Positions 52,606-53,239 of a DNA stretch of 53,239 nt are shown here, piece by piece; position 1 is the stretch's first letter; each line of letters opens with the position of its first letter. A program made the position numbers and the translations under genes. Origin of the DNA: Acinetobacter sp. ANC 3781 (GTDB taxonomy: Bacteria > Pseudomonadota > Gammaproteobacteria > Pseudomonadales > Moraxellaceae); the NCBI RefSeq assembly GCF_004331285.1, contig NZ_SJOH01000025.1, forward strand, positions 1 to 53,239. Direction: 5' to 3'. The notes beneath the pieces were generated by a model that ran no database searches, was not told the DNA's origin, and was given only the letters and a program-made list of their open reading frames with translations.

Positions 52606-52827
52606 TTAATCTGTTAGATCAGAAAGATCTTCTTCTATAAAAAAAACCTCCCCGGTGGAATTTAAAATCCATTGATAAGTCCCCATAATTCTGGTTAATT
52701 TTTCTTGAGATGAGTCATAGACATTCATCAAATTATGATCGTCATCGTACTCTGCCATATAAATGAGCTTGGGTGAAACTTTAAAATCCTCATTCATTTT
52801 ATATACTTTCACGGGTTTAATATGCAT
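52606..52827 (-). CDS. Small beta-rich hypothetical protein, first of a pair
   Basis: A 73-residue acidic soluble protein: VKVYKMNE, then LIYMAEYDDDHNLMNVYDS, then IMGTYQWILNSTGEVFFIEEDL. An excellent AAGGAG site lies six bases before the ATG at 52827. It is the first gene of a two-gene unit with 52382. It was not recognised. Confidence 0.65.
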   Translation of the reverse strand: MHIKPVKVYKMNEDFKVSPKLIYMAEYDDDHNLMNVYDSSQEKLTRIMGTYQWILNSTGEVFFIEEDLSDLTD

Positions 52828-52850
52828 ACTTTACTCCTTTTGTCCTGTTA

Positions 52851-52870
52851 AAAGGGGCCTGAACCCCTTT
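52851..52870 (-). terminator. Terminator of the 42-residue protein gene
   Basis: AAAGGGG/CCCCTTT stem with a CCTGAA loop, followed on the minus strand by TTTTAAC. It separates the gene at 52901 from the pair starting at 52827, or acts as an attenuator if they share a transcript. Confidence 0.65.
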
Positions 52871-52900
52871 CAATATAATAGTGACATAATGAGCTGATTC

Positions 52901-53029
52901 TTATTTTTCACCCTGTGTTGGCTTTTCAGGCGATCTTTTCTCATTATTCCTATGGTCATGCTCTGGTAGGTGATGAGGTTGATTTCGTTGAGTAGACTCA
53001 GTTTGATTTTGAGGTTTCGATTTAGGCAT
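52901..53029 (-). CDS. Small hydrophilic disordered protein, 42 residues
   Basis: MPKSKPQNQTESTQRNQPHH is followed by more His, Asn, Lys, Pro and Glu. There is one Leu and no aromatic residue, so it is disordered. AGGAATA precedes the ATG, and a terminator follows. It belongs by composition with the genes at 39195, 47817 and 49706, though the sequence itself is not clearly homologous. Too short for most gene finders. Confidence 0.65.
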   Translation of the reverse strand: MPKSKPQNQTESTQRNQPHHLPEHDHRNNEKRSPEKPTQGEK

Positions 53030-53239
53030 AATAGTATTCCTGTTGTCTATTTTACTTAATGAAAATATCAGCTCAATTATTAATCATAATATCAGCATAT
53101 ACTCAAGTTAACTTAATAAAAACAGCAATGATGTATCAAAATATAATATTAAAATAAAAGTATATTTATTAAGTTAAATATTATTCCAAAACAAAATGTT
53201 AATTAAAAATTTTATATATAAAAATTAGTTACTCATATA
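53030..53239. other. AT-rich window end
   Basis: About 210 bp, holding the upstream region of the 42-residue gene (a TTGAGT box with TAATAA 18 bp on). Nothing else was recognised. Confidence 0.35.

Noticed and set aside
1..53239. CRISPR array, tRNA, rRNA, replication origin or prophage
   Set aside because: No regularly spaced repeats, no tRNA T-loop with matching acceptor arms, no rRNA sequence, no dnaA-box cluster and no phage structural genes other than the T6SS parts were seen.

Overview
The window is about 53 kb of AT-rich bacterial chromosome. It is almost certainly from the genus Acinetobacter. The main evidence is an Acinetobacter-type type VI secretion (T6SS) locus carrying the lineage-specific genes asaA, asaB, tagN, tagF and tagX. 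It is supported by a long LexA-like UmuD of the UmuDAb type, a VF530-family protein, and an aroQ-accB-accC operon. No tRNA, rRNA, CRISPR array or prophage was seen.

Layout. (1) 1-8.3 kb: the 5' end of an IS5-like insertion sequence cut by the window edge, two unknown genes in tandem, a universal stress protein, a small secreted protein, a zinc metallopeptidase, a cold-shock protein with a long leader, and a DUF4385 protein. Large gaps here hold little or nothing. (2) 8.3-11.6 kb: an OsmC-YcaO fusion protein and a VF530 protein. (3) 11.9-33.3 kb: a T6SS locus built as two divergent operons. The leftward operon is asaA-tssB-tssC-hcp-tssE-tssF-tssG-asaB-tssM-tagF-tagN. The rightward operon is tssH-tssA-tssK-tssL-(broken gene)-tagX. 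It encodes sheath, inner tube, baseplate, membrane complex, recycling ATPase and a peptidoglycan endopeptidase. It has no tssJ, vgrG, PAAR or effector gene. (4) 33.4-39.3 kb: an esterase, a persulfide/sulfur operon (metallo-beta-lactamase-fold hydrolase plus two YeeE/YedE half-transporters) behind an AT-rich palindrome, a zeta-like kinase toxin with a small upstream partner, an Imm33-like protein, and a UmuDAb-like self-cleaving regulator. (5) 39.4-41.2 kb: a decayed umuC. (6) 41.2-47.2 kb: the housekeeping genes aroQ, accB and accC, a secreted protein, an amidase and an MFS transporter. (7) 47.2-53.2 kb: a sparse region of tiny genes. It holds several Gln/Asn/Lys/Pro-rich disordered proteins, a stress-type hydrophilic protein, a duplicated membrane-anchored protein, a pair of small beta-rich proteins, and a YedK/HMCES DNA-protein crosslink protein.

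The least explained parts are the scattered small disordered proteins, two of which share a promoter and leader. Also notable are the duplicated membrane-anchored protein with a 41-nt block of perfect DNA identity, the degraded gene inside the T6SS operon, and the umuC relic that no gene caller would report.
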